Below, one piece after another: positions 43,382-53,216 of a stretch of DNA of 64,000 nt. The notes below the pieces were generated by a model that did not search any database, had not been told where the DNA came from, and worked only from the letters and a program-made list of their open reading frames with translations. How positions within the stretch are numbered: position 1 is the first letter of the stretch; the number at the start of each line of letters is the position of its first letter. The stretch lies in NCBI GenBank assembly GCA_963717115.1, contig CAVQVO010000020.1, forward strand, positions 1,178,001 to 1,242,000. Reading direction: 5' to 3'. This DNA comes from JBBQUN01 sp963717115. Its GTDB lineage: Bacteria > Actinomycetota > Acidimicrobiia > Acidimicrobiales > SZUA-35. The position numbers and the translations under genes were made by a program.

Positions 43382-44482
43382 TCAGGCGCCCAGGACGCCG
43401 AGCAGGTCGAGATGCCGGGCCTGCGAGGCGTGGCGACCGGCCATGGCGACGAACATCGCATCGCCCCGCTCGGTCTGCTCGACGATCTGTGAGGCCGTGA
43501 CGGCCATGAGGTAGCCGCTGAACGACCCGAGCACGTAGCGACGCCAGATGGCCTCGAAATCGACGTCGACCCCGAACCCGGCCAGTCCGTCGACGTAACG
43601 ACGAACGAGGCGCTCCTCGTGCTGCTCGCGCACCGGGGGCAGCAATCCCGAGCCCAGCAGGTAGGCCACGTCGGTGGGGCCCGAGCCGACCGACACGGTC
43701 TGCCAGTCGACCACCGTGATCGGGGGTGCCGTCGGCCCGGTTCCGAACAGGAAGTTGTCGAGTCGGAAGTCGCCGTGCACCAGGCAGGCCCGGTCGCTCG
43801 GTTCGGACCCTTCCATCAGGGACTCACCGAGACGGACCAGCAGCGGCCCCATCTCGCGTCCGAGTTCGATGTCGTCGCTGCTCAGCATGTCGGCGTAGCG
43901 GGTGGCGAACCCGTCGAACACCATCTCGTAGAGTTCGGCCCGACCCCGGATCCGATCGAGGTCGGCGGCGCCGATCCAATCGAGCTCGACCAGTTCGGCA
44001 CCGCGGCCCCAGGTCGAACCATGCATGCCTGCGGCCTGGTCGACCGCCAACTCGGCCTGCTCGATGGTGCAGCCTCCGAGCTGATCGCCCTGGGCCGCCG
44101 GCGAGATGTCCTCCATGATGACCACGAAGTCGTTGGCGGCCGGGTCGCCGGCGACGTAGTGCACCCTCGGCGAGCGAACGGCGACCGTCGCCGCCAGATC
44201 GCGGTAGAAACCGACCTCGTGGACGTAGGTACCGGTGAGGGCCGCCGTCATCCGACTCAGCTCGCTCTGGGAGGGGAACTTCCCGACCACGGTGGCCGGG
44301 AGTGCGGGATCGTCGGACGACCATCGGAGCGTGAAACGGACGTTCTCGCCGACCTGGCCGGTTCCGATCGAGACCGAATCCATCCCGAGGATCGACGCAC
44401 CATCGCCGATACCGGCGTCGGCGAGCACGCCGGTGAGCCACTCGGGTGTCATCGCTCGAGCCGGGACGATCTCGCTTCGCAT
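43382..44482 (-). CDS. APH/ecdysteroid-kinase-like phosphotransferase
   Basis: 366 residues. Nucleotide-lobe segments VGKFPSQSE and FVVIMEDIS, the Brenner loop HGDFRLDNFLFG (~residues 240-251) and metal-binding VVDWQTVSVG. The long insert between lobes and FYRDLAATV resemble the ecdysteroid-22-kinase-like and actinobacterial DUF1679-type groups found beside CoA-utilising genes. ATG 44482 is chosen; an upstream ATG at 44539 would add 19 Arg/Ala-rich residues. Divergent from the CoA-transferase gene, so a shared promoter region links them. Confidence 0.82.
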   Translation of the reverse strand: MRSEIVPARAMTPEWLTGVLADAGIGDGASILGMDSVSIGTGQVGENVRFTLRWSSDDPALPATVVGKFPSQSELSRMTAALTGTYVHEVGFYRDLAATVAVRSPRVHYVAGDPAANDFVVIMEDISPAAQGDQLGGCTIEQAELAVDQAAGMHGSTWGRGAELVELDWIGAADLDRIRGRAELYEMVFDGFATRYADMLSSDDIELGREMGPLLVRLGESLMEGSEPSDRACLVHGDFRLDNFLFGTGPTAPPITVVDWQTVSVGSGPTDVAYLLGSGLLPPVREQHEERLVRRYVDGLAGFGVDVDFEAIWRRYVLGSFSGYLMAVTASQIVEQTERGDAMFVAMAGRHASQARHLDLLGVLGA

Positions 44483-44588
44483 GAGCGTGGAGCCTGGCAG
44501 GTTCCGGGCCCGCGTGCCAGCGACGGGTCCGGCCCGCACCCCTCACGCAGGAGTCGCAATGACGGGTGCGTTGCGCCACGATGGCCGG

Positions 44589-45857
44589 ATGCACGAGCCC
44601 CCACCCGGCGTCACGCCCGATCCCCATGAGCACGACGTCGCCCGCGAGACCGCCGGATCGACGGCGCCCGGTCCGCTGGCCGGGGTCCGCATCGCCGATC
44701 TGACCACGGTGATCATGGGGCCGATGGCCACCCGAATCCTGGGCGATCTCGGGGCCGACGTCATCAAGATCGAGTCGCCCGAGGTCGACTTCATGCGCGA
44801 CTTCGAACCGAAGCGATCCCCCGGGATGGGGGCCATGAGCCTCAACCTGCATCGCAACAAGCGCAGCATCGTCCTCGATCTGAAGTCCGAGTCCGGGCAC
44901 CGGGCCGTCGTCGACCTCATCGCCTCCTGCGACGTGTTCATCTCGAACATGCGACCGGCCGCACTGAGCCGGCTCGGCCTCGACCCGGCGTCGCTCTCGG
45001 CCCGGAAACCGGACCTGATCTACTGCGGAGCCACCGGCTTCGACAGCTCGGGCCCCTACGCCGGCAAGGCCGCCTACGACGACGTGATCCAGGCCGTGTC
45101 CGGCATGGCGTCGATGTCGTCGTGGCTGGGCGGGGAGCCCGCCTACCTGCCCACCATCGCCGCCGACAAGATCAGCGGCCTGCACATCGTGTATGCGGTC
45201 CTGGCGGCGCTGTATCGGAAGGCAACGACCGGCGAGGGCGACGTGATCGAGGTCCCGATGGCCGAGTCGGTGGCCAGCTTCAACCTGGTGGAGCACCTGA
45301 ACGGACACACCCTCGAACCCAAGGAGCCGCCGTTCAGCTACCAGCGCCTGCTGACCCCGCACCGGCGACCGCGCCGCTCGGCCGACGGATGGGTCTGCAT
45401 CCTGCCCTACAGCGATCGCAACTGGCAGGACTTCTTCGCCCTCGTCGGCAAACCCGAACTCGCCGACGACCCCCGATTCGACTCGGTGAACGCCCGGGTC
45501 ACCAACGTCGATGCGCTCTACGCCCTTCTCGACACGTTCATGTCGCGCCACACCACCGACGAGTGGATGCGGCTCTGCGACGATGCCTCGATCCCGGCGG
45601 TGCCGGTCGTGGATCTCGAGCACATCGACGACGACCCCCACTTCGCCGCCGTTGGCATGATCGAGGTGCAGGAGCACCCCACCGAGGGCGCCTACCGGGT
45701 CGTGCGGGATCCGGTGCGGTTCGCCTCGGGGAACGCCGGCGTGTGGCGGCACAGCCCCCGCCCCGGGTCGGCAACCGCCGAGATCCTTCGGGAGCTGGGC
45801 TACGACGACGAGGCGATCGCCGCCGTCGTCGAGGCCGGCCACTGGGACCCGAGCTGA
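44589..45857 (+). CDS. CaiB/BaiF-family CoA-transferase
   Basis: 422 residues. Class III CoA-transferase moving CoA between carboxylic acids through an aspartyl-CoA intermediate. Seen: PLAGVRIADLTTVIMGPMATRIL (split here as IADLTTVIMGPMATRIL), LGADVIKIESP, NKRSIVLDLKSE, GATGFDSSGPY and AAYDDVIQAVSGM, whose Asp is the catalytic residue. The N-terminal ~35 residues are acidic and poorly conserved, so ATG 44589 is a best guess (44559 is also in frame). Fits acyl-CoA catabolism in this window. Confidence 0.9.
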   Translation: MHEPPPGVTPDPHEHDVARETAGSTAPGPLAGVRIADLTTVIMGPMATRILGDLGADVIKIESPEVDFMRDFEPKRSPGMGAMSLNLHRNKRSIVLDLKSESGHRAVVDLIASCDVFISNMRPAALSRLGLDPASLSARKPDLIYCGATGFDSSGPYAGKAAYDDVIQAVSGMASMSSWLGGEPAYLPTIAADKISGLHIVYAVLAALYRKATTGEGDVIEVPMAESVASFNLVEHLNGHTLEPKEPPFSYQRLLTPHRRPRRSADGWVCILPYSDRNWQDFFALVGKPELADDPRFDSVNARVTNVDALYALLDTFMSRHTTDEWMRLCDDASIPAVPVVDLEHIDDDPHFAAVGMIEVQEHPTEGAYRVVRDPVRFASGNAGVWRHSPRPGSATAEILRELGYDDEAIAAVVEAGHWDPS

Positions 45858-45874
45858 TCGGCGAGGACGCGAAC

Positions 45875-45900
45875 GTGCCCCGAGGCGAGGCCCGGGGCAC
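45875..45900. terminator. Hairpin between the CoA-transferase gene and tRNA-Asn
   Basis: Perfect 8-bp arms GTGCCCCG (45875-45882) and CGGGGCAC (45893-45900) with a 10-base loop. Lies 12 bases past the tRNA-Asn 3' end and 17 bases past the CoA-transferase stop, so it may end both transcripts. No T-run. Confidence 0.55.
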
Positions 45901-45912
45901 GGAACGGTGTGG

Positions 45913-45985
45913 CTCGGGGGGTGGGGATCGAACCCACGACCCATTGATTAACAGTCAATTGCTCTGCCAGCTGAGCTACCCCCGA
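45913..45985 (-). tRNA. tRNA-Asn (anticodon GTT)
   Basis: 73 nucleotides. Acceptor TCGGGGG/CCCCCGA, D arm GCTC-AGCTGGCA-GAGC, anticodon stem ATTGA/TCAAT with loop CTGTTAA (GTT), T arm GTGGG-TTCGATC-CCCAC, discriminator G as expected for Asn. CCA not encoded. Confidence 0.95.
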
Positions 45986-46072
45986 AGGCGAGGCCGAGGA
46001 TAGCAAGGCTTCGCGTCGACCCTGCACCTTTGCGCCAATCGGCGGTGAGTCCCGCCGGCCCGTCGGCGTCGG

Positions 46073-47305
46073 TCAGTCGAGATAGTCGCGGAGTCGGTCG
46101 CTGCGCAGCGGGTGACGCAATTTGGCCAGGGTCTTGGACTCGATCTGGCGGATCCGTTCCCGGGTGACACCGAACTCCTTGCCGACCTCCTCGAGCGTGC
46201 GCGGCCGGCCGTCGACCAGCCCGAATCGGAGGCGAACGACCTCGGACTCGCGGTCGGACAGGTCGCTCAGCACCTCGTTGACGGTCTCGGCGAGCATCTT
46301 CCGGGCGGTGACGTCGAGCGGGGCCGCCGCACCGTCGGGAATGAAGTCGGCCATCGAGGTGTCGTCTTCCTCGCCGATCGGCGAGTCGAGCGACAGCGGG
46401 TCCTGCTGGGCGATCCGCAGGATCTCGGCGACCTTGGCCTCGGGGAGGTCGACGGCATCGGCCAGTTCGGCCAGGGTCGGTTCCCGCTCGAGCTTCTGCA
46501 GCATGGAGCGCTGCTGGCGGACGACCTTGTTGATCGACTCGACCATGTGCACCGGCACCCGGATGGTCCGGGACTGGTCGGCCAGTGCCCGGGTGATCGC
46601 CTGCCGGATCCACCAGGTCGCGTACGTCGAGAACTTGAAGCCCTTGGAGTAGTCGAACTTCTCGACGGCCCGCATCAGACCCAGGTTGCCCTCTTGGATC
46701 AGGTCGAGCATGGGGACGCTACGACCCACGTAGCGCTTGGCGATCGACACGACCAGCCGGAGGTTGGCGGAGGTGAGCTCGCTGCGGGCCCGATGGCCGT
46801 CGGCCACGATGCGGCGCAGTCGGCGCTGCTCGGCCAGGGGGAGGTCGTGCCAGGTCTCGGCGTGGATCAGCTCGGCGATCGTGGCTGCGGCCGCGGCGCC
46901 GGCCTCGATCCGCTTGGCCAGCGACACCTCCTCGTCGGCGCTGAGCAGGGGGACCTTGCCGATCTCCTTGAGGTACATGCGCACCGGGTCGGAGGATCCG
47001 TTGGCCCGGGCCATGGCCACGGCGGCCACCCGGGCCGGGTCGTCCTTGAGGCGCAGTTTGCGGTGTCCGTTGGCGTCGATCGGGGGCTGGTCGAGTTCGA
47101 CCGGGTCGTCGTCGAAGGGGACCTCGGATTCCTCGAGGAACGACTTCACCGCCTCGAGCACGTCGGGGGTGAGTTCGACCCGCTTCATGACGTCGATGAC
47201 GTCTTCGGGATTGAGCGAGCGGCCACCCCGAGCGCGCAGGAGGAGGCGATCCCGATGTTCATCGGTGAATGCACTCGGCGCAGCGGCGACGGACCGGTCG
47301 GTCAA
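46073..47305 (-). CDS. rpoD: RNA polymerase primary sigma factor (RpoD/HrdB/SigA)
   Basis: 410 residues. Region 1.2 DPVRMYLKEIGKVPLLSADE, region 2 LRLVVSIAKRYVGRSVPMLD and the -10 recognition helix FSTYATWWIRQAITRALAD, region 3 EPTLAELADAV, and region 4.2 TLEEVGKEFGVTRERIRQIE for -35 recognition. The full 2-3-4 set and DLIQEGNLGLMRAV mark a group 1 sigma. Start TTG 47305: AGGAGG lies four bases before it and it overlaps the dnaG stop (TTGA). The ATG at 47335 lacks a site and would overlap dnaG by 34 bases. Last gene of the glyS-ppdK-dnaG-rpoD unit. Confidence 0.93.
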   Translation of the reverse strand: MTDRSVAAAPSAFTDEHRDRLLLRARGGRSLNPEDVIDVMKRVELTPDVLEAVKSFLEESEVPFDDDPVELDQPPIDANGHRKLRLKDDPARVAAVAMARANGSSDPVRMYLKEIGKVPLLSADEEVSLAKRIEAGAAAAATIAELIHAETWHDLPLAEQRRLRRIVADGHRARSELTSANLRLVVSIAKRYVGRSVPMLDLIQEGNLGLMRAVEKFDYSKGFKFSTYATWWIRQAITRALADQSRTIRVPVHMVESINKVVRQQRSMLQKLEREPTLAELADAVDLPEAKVAEILRIAQQDPLSLDSPIGEEDDTSMADFIPDGAAAPLDVTARKMLAETVNEVLSDLSDRESEVVRLRFGLVDGRPRTLEEVGKEFGVTRERIRQIESKTLAKLRHPLRSDRLRDYLD

Positions 47306-49077
47306 GAGACCTCCTCGGAGGGATGGGTGAGCCACGCTAGCAACTCGGCGACGGCCGGTGCTTGTCGACCGGGTTCGAGCAGGTCAGCCTGATGACGCAG
47401 CAGCCAGGACACCTCGCGGTTGGTGTCGGCGATGTCGGCCGGGTCGACCGCGCCCTTGGCGGCGCGTCGTCCCGCTTCGATCTGGGTGTCGAGAAAGCGT
47501 CGCCACAGGAGGCAGGCGACATCGGTGGGTTCGCTGGTGGGCTCCTCGACCGACACCCGCTGGAGGAGATCGCCGACCTCGGGTCCGCCGGCTTCGATGG
47601 CCGCGTGGATCGAGGGCGACGAGGTGAGGGTGTCGTAGGCCGTTGCCAGGAGATCCTGGGTGAAGAGGTCGGCAACGAGCAGGGCGGTCATCTCGTCACG
47701 ACGGTGGACGGTCAGTTTCAGCGCCTCGTACTCGGCCGGATGGCGCACGCCGGACTCGACCCGGCGCACCGGGCCGCTCGAACCGTTCGCCCGGCGGGAC
47801 GGACCGGCGGCGGCCATTTCCCGGACCAGGTCCTCGGAGATCCGGCACCGATCGGCGATCGTGTAGGCGTACTGGTCGCGCACGATCCGGTCGGGATGTT
47901 CGGCCACCATGGCCAACGCTGCTTCGGCCGTCCGGGCCCGACCCTCGGCCGACGACAGGTCGCCGGCGTCGAGGGCCCGTTCGACCCGGAACTGCAGGAA
48001 CGGTCGGGCGTTGGCGACGGCTGCGGCGAGCCGTTGCGGGTTCTGGCGGGCCAGATCGGCCGGATCGACCCCGTTGGGCAGGTCGGCGACCAGCACATCG
48101 AGGTCGTGGGTCTTCTCCCACTCGTAGAAGCGTGCCGCGGCGTTCTGGCCCGCCGCGTCGGCGTCGAACGACAGCACCACCCGCCGAGCGAAGCGCCGCA
48201 GCAGCTTCACGTGCTCGTCGGTGAGCGCGGTGCCGCAGGTGGCGACGGCCCGGGGGGTGCCCGCCAGGTCGAAGGCGATCACGTCGGTGTAGCCCTCGCA
48301 GACGATGACCTCGTCGGCGTTGACGATGTCGGACTTGGCCCAGTTCAGTCCGTACAGCGCCCGGCTCTTGCTGTAGACGGTGGAGTCGGCGGAGTTCACG
48401 TACTTGCGAGCGTCGTCGGATCCGGGCAGGACCCGACCGCCGAAGCCGATCGGGTGGCCCTGCGGGTCGAAGATCGGGAACAGCACCCGACCCCGGAAGA
48501 AGTCGTACTGACCGCCGTGGCGATTGATGCCACCCAGACCCGAATCGGTCCAGTCGGCATCCGACAGCCGCAGCGCCTTGGACAGGTGGTCCCAGCCGTC
48601 GGGGGCCCAGCCGATCCGGTAGCGACGAACGACGTCGCCGTCGTAGCCCCGTTGGCGCAGGTAACCGCGGGCCGATCCGGCGTCGGGTCCGTGCAGCAGG
48701 CGGTCGTGGTAGAACTCGACGGCTCGTTCGATCGCGTGCTGGAGCCGGGCCTTGCGTTTGCGCTCCTCGCCCTCGTTGGCATCGGTGTAGTGCAGTTGAA
48801 CACCGAACTTGTTGGCCAACCATTCGACGGCACCGACGAAGTCGAGCTGTTCCTTCTCGCGGACGAAGGTGATGACGTCGCCCTTGGCCCCACACCCGAA
48901 GCAGTAGTAGAGGCCCTCTTCGCCGTTGACCGAGAACGACGGCGACCGCTCGGAATGGAAGGGGCACAGGCCGGTGAAACGCCGTCCGACCCGGCGGAGC
49001 TGGCTGTAGTTGGCGATGACCGCGACGATGTCGGACTGCTCGCGCACCCTGACGATGTCGTCGTCGACGATCCCCAC
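47302..49077 (-). CDS. dnaG: DNA primase
   Basis: 591 residues from GTG 49077. Makes RNA primers for replication. CHC2 zinc finger with Cys38, His41, Cys59 and Cys62 (CPFH...CFGC), catalytic core RYRIGWAPDGWD and FFRGRVLFPI, TOPRIM motifs VIVCEGYTDVIA and SFDADAAGQ. The C-terminal ~200 residues form the helicase-binding region, less conserved. Stop overlaps rpoD; PPDK lies 63 bases upstream on the same strand. Complete, no oddities. Confidence 0.96.
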   Translation of the reverse strand: MGIVDDDIVRVREQSDIVAVIANYSQLRRVGRRFTGLCPFHSERSPSFSVNGEEGLYYCFGCGAKGDVITFVREKEQLDFVGAVEWLANKFGVQLHYTDANEGEERKRKARLQHAIERAVEFYHDRLLHGPDAGSARGYLRQRGYDGDVVRRYRIGWAPDGWDHLSKALRLSDADWTDSGLGGINRHGGQYDFFRGRVLFPIFDPQGHPIGFGGRVLPGSDDARKYVNSADSTVYSKSRALYGLNWAKSDIVNADEVIVCEGYTDVIAFDLAGTPRAVATCGTALTDEHVKLLRRFARRVVLSFDADAAGQNAAARFYEWEKTHDLDVLVADLPNGVDPADLARQNPQRLAAAVANARPFLQFRVERALDAGDLSSAEGRARTAEAALAMVAEHPDRIVRDQYAYTIADRCRISEDLVREMAAAGPSRRANGSSGPVRRVESGVRHPAEYEALKLTVHRRDEMTALLVADLFTQDLLATAYDTLTSSPSIHAAIEAGGPEVGDLLQRVSVEEPTSEPTDVACLLWRRFLDTQIEAGRRAAKGAVDPADIADTNREVSWLLRHQADLLEPGRQAPAVAELLAWLTHPSEEVS

Positions 49078-49140
49078 GGCCAGAACCTACCAGTGCCATC
49101 GGACGGGGCGATCGGCGGCGGGTCCGATCGGCCGCGCCGG

Positions 49141-51740
49141 TCAGCCGCCCGATCGGACGATGGCCTGGGCCGCAGCGAGACGGGCGATCGGTACCCGGTA
49201 GGGCGAGCACGACACGTAGTCGAGCCCGCACCGCCAGAAGAGGTCGATGCTGGCCGGGTCGCCGCCGTGTTCGCCGCACACGCCGAGCTTCATGCCGGGT
49301 TTGGTGGCCCGGGCGGCGACGGCGGCCTGACGAACGAGTTCGCCGACCCCGCTCTGGTCGATCGTGTCGAACGGGTTGGCGCCGATCAACTCGAGATCGC
49401 AGTACAGCCGGATGAAACTCGCCTCGACGTCGTCGCGGCTGAAGCCGAAGGTCATCTGGGTCAGGTCGTTGGTGCCGAAACTGAAGAAGTCGGCGACGTT
49501 GGCGATCTCGCCGGCACGCAGGGCCGCTCGGGGCGTCTCGATCATGGACCCCACCGACGACCGACAGCGGCTCGGACCGACCGGCGTTCGCGGCGTCGAT
49601 CTCTTCGACGACCCAGCCCCGCACCAGTTCGAGTTCCTGACGATTGACCACCAGCGGGATCATGATCTCGACGATCGGGTGCCCGCCGGCGTCGGCCCGT
49701 TCGCCGCGCCGCCGACAGCAGCGCTCGAACCTGGGTCCGGTAGAGGTGCGGCTTCAGGATGCCGAGCCGGACCCCGCGGGTGCCGAGCATCGGGTTCTCC
49801 TCGTGGTGGGCCTGGGCGGCGGCGAGCAGTCGGCGATCGGCGGCATCGAGACCCGACGAGGCCTGCCGGACCATCAGTTCGGTGATGTCGGGCAGGAACT
49901 CGTGCAGCGGCGGATCGAGGAGTCGCACGGTGACGGGGAGTCCGTCCATCACCTCGAGCAGCGCCAGGTAGTCCTTGTGCTGGACCTCGCCCAGTTCGAC
50001 GAGCGAGGCTTCCTGGTCTTCGGGCGAGGCGGCCAGGATCATCCGCTGGACGATGGGCAGCCGATCACCGAGGAACTGGTGCTCGGTCCGGCACAGGCCG
50101 ATGCCCTCGGCGCCGTGTTCGCGGGCGATGATGGCATCTTCGGGCGTGTCGGCGTTGGCCCGGACCGCCATCTTGCCGGCGCGGATCTCGTCGGCCCAGC
50201 CGAGGATCTCGTTCATCTCGGCGGGCACGTCGCCTTCGGACAGGTCGACCGCCCCGACGAACACCTCGCCGGTGGCGCCGTCGAGACTGATGAGGTCGCC
50301 CTGGTGCACCACGAGCGGACCGACCGAGAAGTGCCGGTCGCCGATCGTGATCGCCCCGGCACCGCACACGGCGGGCTTGCCCCATCCCCGGGCCACGACG
50401 GCGGCGTGGCTGGCGAGGCCACCCCGCGTGGTCAGGATGCCCTCGGCGACGGCCATGCCGTGGACGTCCTCGGGTGAGGTCTCGTCCTTGACGAGGATGA
50501 CGTCGATGCCCTCGTCGTAGGCATCGACGGCGTCGTTGGGATCGAAGTACACCGCTCCGACGGCGGCCCCCGGCGAGGCACCGAGCCCGGTGGCGATGGC
50601 CCGCTGGGACGATCCCGAGAACTGGGGGTGGAGGATCTGGTCGAGGTGGTCGGCGGTCACCCGCAGCAGCGCCTCACCCCGGTCGAGTGCGAGGTCGTCG
50701 GGATCGGCGAGCTGCCGGGCGATGCGCACCGCGGCCGCACCGGCTCGATCGCCACGACGGGCACCGAGGAACCGGAGCGCGCCCTGTTCGACGGTGAAGT
50801 CGATGCTGACCATGTCGCGGTAGCGGGCCTCGAGGCAGGTGAACGAGGCGATCAGCTCGGCGAAGGCCTCGGGGACCACGGCCTCCATCTCGGCGAGCGT
50901 GACCGACTCGCCGGTGCGCTGGTCGATGCCCTGACCGCCGATCCGGAAGTCGCCGTAGGGGGTTCGGTCGCCGGTGATCGGGTTGCGGCTGAACGCGAGG
51001 CCCGACCCGGACCGCTCGTCTCGGTTGCCGAACACCATCTGCTGGACGACGACGGCGAGTCCGAGGTCGTGCGGGATGGCCTCGCGCTGGCGGTAGGTGC
51101 GCGACTGCGGCGAATTCCAGCTGCGGAAGGCGGCCTCGACGGCCCCCTGGACCTGAGCGTGCGGATCCTGTGGGAACGGGGTGCCCCGCTGCTCGAGCAG
51201 GGCCTTGAAGTTGGTGACCAGCAACTGCAGTTCGGAGACACCGAGTGCCGACTCGCTCTCGACCCCGGCCAGCGCCTTGGCCCCCTCGACCCGACGCTCG
51301 AGCATCTCGGGTGCGACGCCGAGGACGACGATGCCGAACATCTGGATCAGTCGCCGGTAGGAGTCGAAGGCGAATCGGGGATCTCCGGTGGCGTCGGCCA
51401 GTTCCCCGACGGTGTCGTCGTTGAGGCCCAGGTTGAGCACCGTTGCGGCGGCGCCGGGCATCGACGTGGTCGAGCTGGGCCGGACGCTGACCAGCAGGGG
51501 GAAGCCCTCGCGGGCCAGGGCCCGGGTGGCGTCGGTGGCGGCTCGCACGGCACCGGGAGCGAACTCACCGGTGCGGAGGAAGTGGTTGCAGACCTCGGTG
51601 GTGATCACGTAACCGGCCGGAACGCTCAGCCCCAGTTCGCCGCGGAGGTCCGACAGCGCCGCCCCTTTCTCGCCCAGCAACTCGATCCGTCGGCCGGGAG
51701 GCGCGTCGTGATCGTGGTCGAGGGCGAAGAGCGTCAGCAT
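49141..51740 (-). CDS. ppdK: Pyruvate, phosphate dikinase (two frameshifts)
   Basis: About 866 residues after joining frames, full PPDK length. ATP-grasp N-terminal domain (EKGAALSDLRGELGLSVPAGY, split here as GEKGAALSDL), central phosphohistidine TTRGGLASHAAVVARGWGK (His ~445), and a C-terminal PEP-binding barrel with VGSMIETPRAAL, FFSFGTNDLTQMTFGFSRDD and the catalytic LGVCGEHGGDP. Breaks near 49705 (after ALLSAA, resuming GERADAGGHPIVEIM) and 49560 (before VGSMIETPR) are single-base events. Interconverts pyruvate + ATP + Pi and PEP, for gluconeogenesis or glycolysis. 15 bases after glyS. Activity expected if the breaks are sequence errors. Confidence 0.9.
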
Positions 51741-51755
51741 CGCGCCACGTTAGGT

Positions 51756-53132
51756 TCAGCCGAGGCGCTCGGCCAGCCATCCCTCGAGGTCGTCGATCGG
51801 GAGTCGCACCTGCTCCATCGAGTCGCGCTCGCGAACGGTCACGGCGTGGTCGTCGAGCGAGTCGAAGTCGTAGGTGACGCAGAAGGGCGTGCCGATCTCG
51901 TCCTGACGCCGGTAGCGCTTGCCGATGTTCTGGGTCTCGTCGTAGTCGCACATCCAGCGATCGGCGAGCCGCTCGAACAACTCGGTGGCCGGCCCCGACA
52001 GCTCGGGCTTCTTCGACAGGGGCAGGACCGCCACCTTGTAGGCCGCCAGGGCCGGGTGGAGTCGGAGCACGATCCGGGTGTCGTCGTTGACGGCTTCTTC
52101 GTCGTAGGCGGCCATGAGGAACGCCATCATCGTGCGGGTGGCACCCGCTGCGGGCTCGATCACGTGGGGGACGTAGCGCTCGCCACTCGCCTGGTCGAAG
52201 TAGTCGAGCTTGTCGCCCGAGTGTTGGGCGTGCTGGGTGAGGTCGTAGTCGCCCCGGTTGGCGATGCCCTCGAGTTCGTCCCAGCCCCACGGGAAGAGGA
52301 ACTCGACGTCGCTGGTGCCGGCGGAGTAGTGGCTCAGTTCGTCGGACTCGTGGGCCCGCAGTCGCAGCTTGTCGGCCGGGATGCCGAGATCGAGGTACCA
52401 CTGGAGACGGGTCTGACACCAGTACTCGTACCACTGGCCGGCCTCGGCCGGTGGGACGAAGAACTCGAGTTCCATCTGCTCGAATTCCCGGGTGCGGAAG
52501 ACGAAGTTCCCGGGTGTGATCTCGTTGCGGAAGCTCTTGCCGATCTGGGCGATGCCGAACGGCGGCTTCTTCCGACTGGTGTAGAGCACGTTGGCGAAGT
52601 TGATGAACATGCCCTGGGCCGTTTCCGGTCGCAGGTAGACCTCGTGGCCCGATCCCTCGACCGGTCCGGCGTGGGTCTTGAACATCAGGTTGAACTGGCG
52701 GGGTTCGGTGAACTCGCCCCGGGTCCCGCAGGTCGGGCACAGGTCGGGGTCGTCGAGTTTGTCGAGACGATGCCGGCTTCCGCAGCTGCGGCAATCGACC
52801 AGCGGATCGCTGAAGTTGGCCAGGTGCCCCGAGGCTTCCCACACCGCTGGCGGCGACAGGATCGACGCATCGAGTCCGACGACGTCGTGGCGTTTCTGCA
52901 CCATCGCCCGCCACCAGGCGTCCTTGACGTTGCGCAACATGAGCACCCCGACCGGGCCGTAGTCGTAGGTCGATCGGAAGCCGCCGTAGATCTCGGCCGA
53001 CGGGTACACGACACCGCGCCGCTTCGAGAGGTTCACGATCTTGTCGAAGAGCTCGCTCGATCCGGGCCGGTCGGCGGGGGCGGAAGCCTCCGAAGAGGGG
53101 GTGGCGACATCGGGTGTATCAGGGGCAGCCAT
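51756..53132 (-). CDS. glyS: Glycine--tRNA ligase (alpha2 type)
   Basis: 458 residues, class II aaRS. Residues ~28-55 FDKIVNLSKRRGVVYPSAEIY and YGGFRSTYDYGPVG define the dimeric GlyRS; a zinc-like CRSCG...CPTCG pair lies in the insertion (~110-135). Motif 2 region FRNEITPGNFVFRTREFEQME and motif 3 LRLHPALAAYKVAVLPL are seen; the anticodon-binding domain is at the C-terminus. ATG 53132 is followed by a short Ala/Pro-rich lead. First gene of glyS-ppdK-dnaG-rpoD. Confidence 0.96.
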   Translation of the reverse strand: MAAPDTPDVATPSSEASAPADRPGSSELFDKIVNLSKRRGVVYPSAEIYGGFRSTYDYGPVGVLMLRNVKDAWWRAMVQKRHDVVGLDASILSPPAVWEASGHLANFSDPLVDCRSCGSRHRLDKLDDPDLCPTCGTRGEFTEPRQFNLMFKTHAGPVEGSGHEVYLRPETAQGMFINFANVLYTSRKKPPFGIAQIGKSFRNEITPGNFVFRTREFEQMELEFFVPPAEAGQWYEYWCQTRLQWYLDLGIPADKLRLRAHESDELSHYSAGTSDVEFLFPWGWDELEGIANRGDYDLTQHAQHSGDKLDYFDQASGERYVPHVIEPAAGATRTMMAFLMAAYDEEAVNDDTRIVLRLHPALAAYKVAVLPLSKKPELSGPATELFERLADRWMCDYDETQNIGKRYRRQDEIGTPFCVTYDFDSLDDHAVTVRERDSMEQVRLPIDDLEGWLAERLG

Positions 53133-53216
53133 GGCCTCGCAGGCTAACGTCGGGCGAAGCACCGTCCGATTCTTTTCGATCGACCCGCAACGATCGACCT
53201 TCGCGAGGCCCGCTCC

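Noticed and set aside
46000..49080. Replication origin near dnaG/rpoD
   Set aside because: No DnaA-box cluster, dnaA, dnaN or AT-rich unwinding region is seen.
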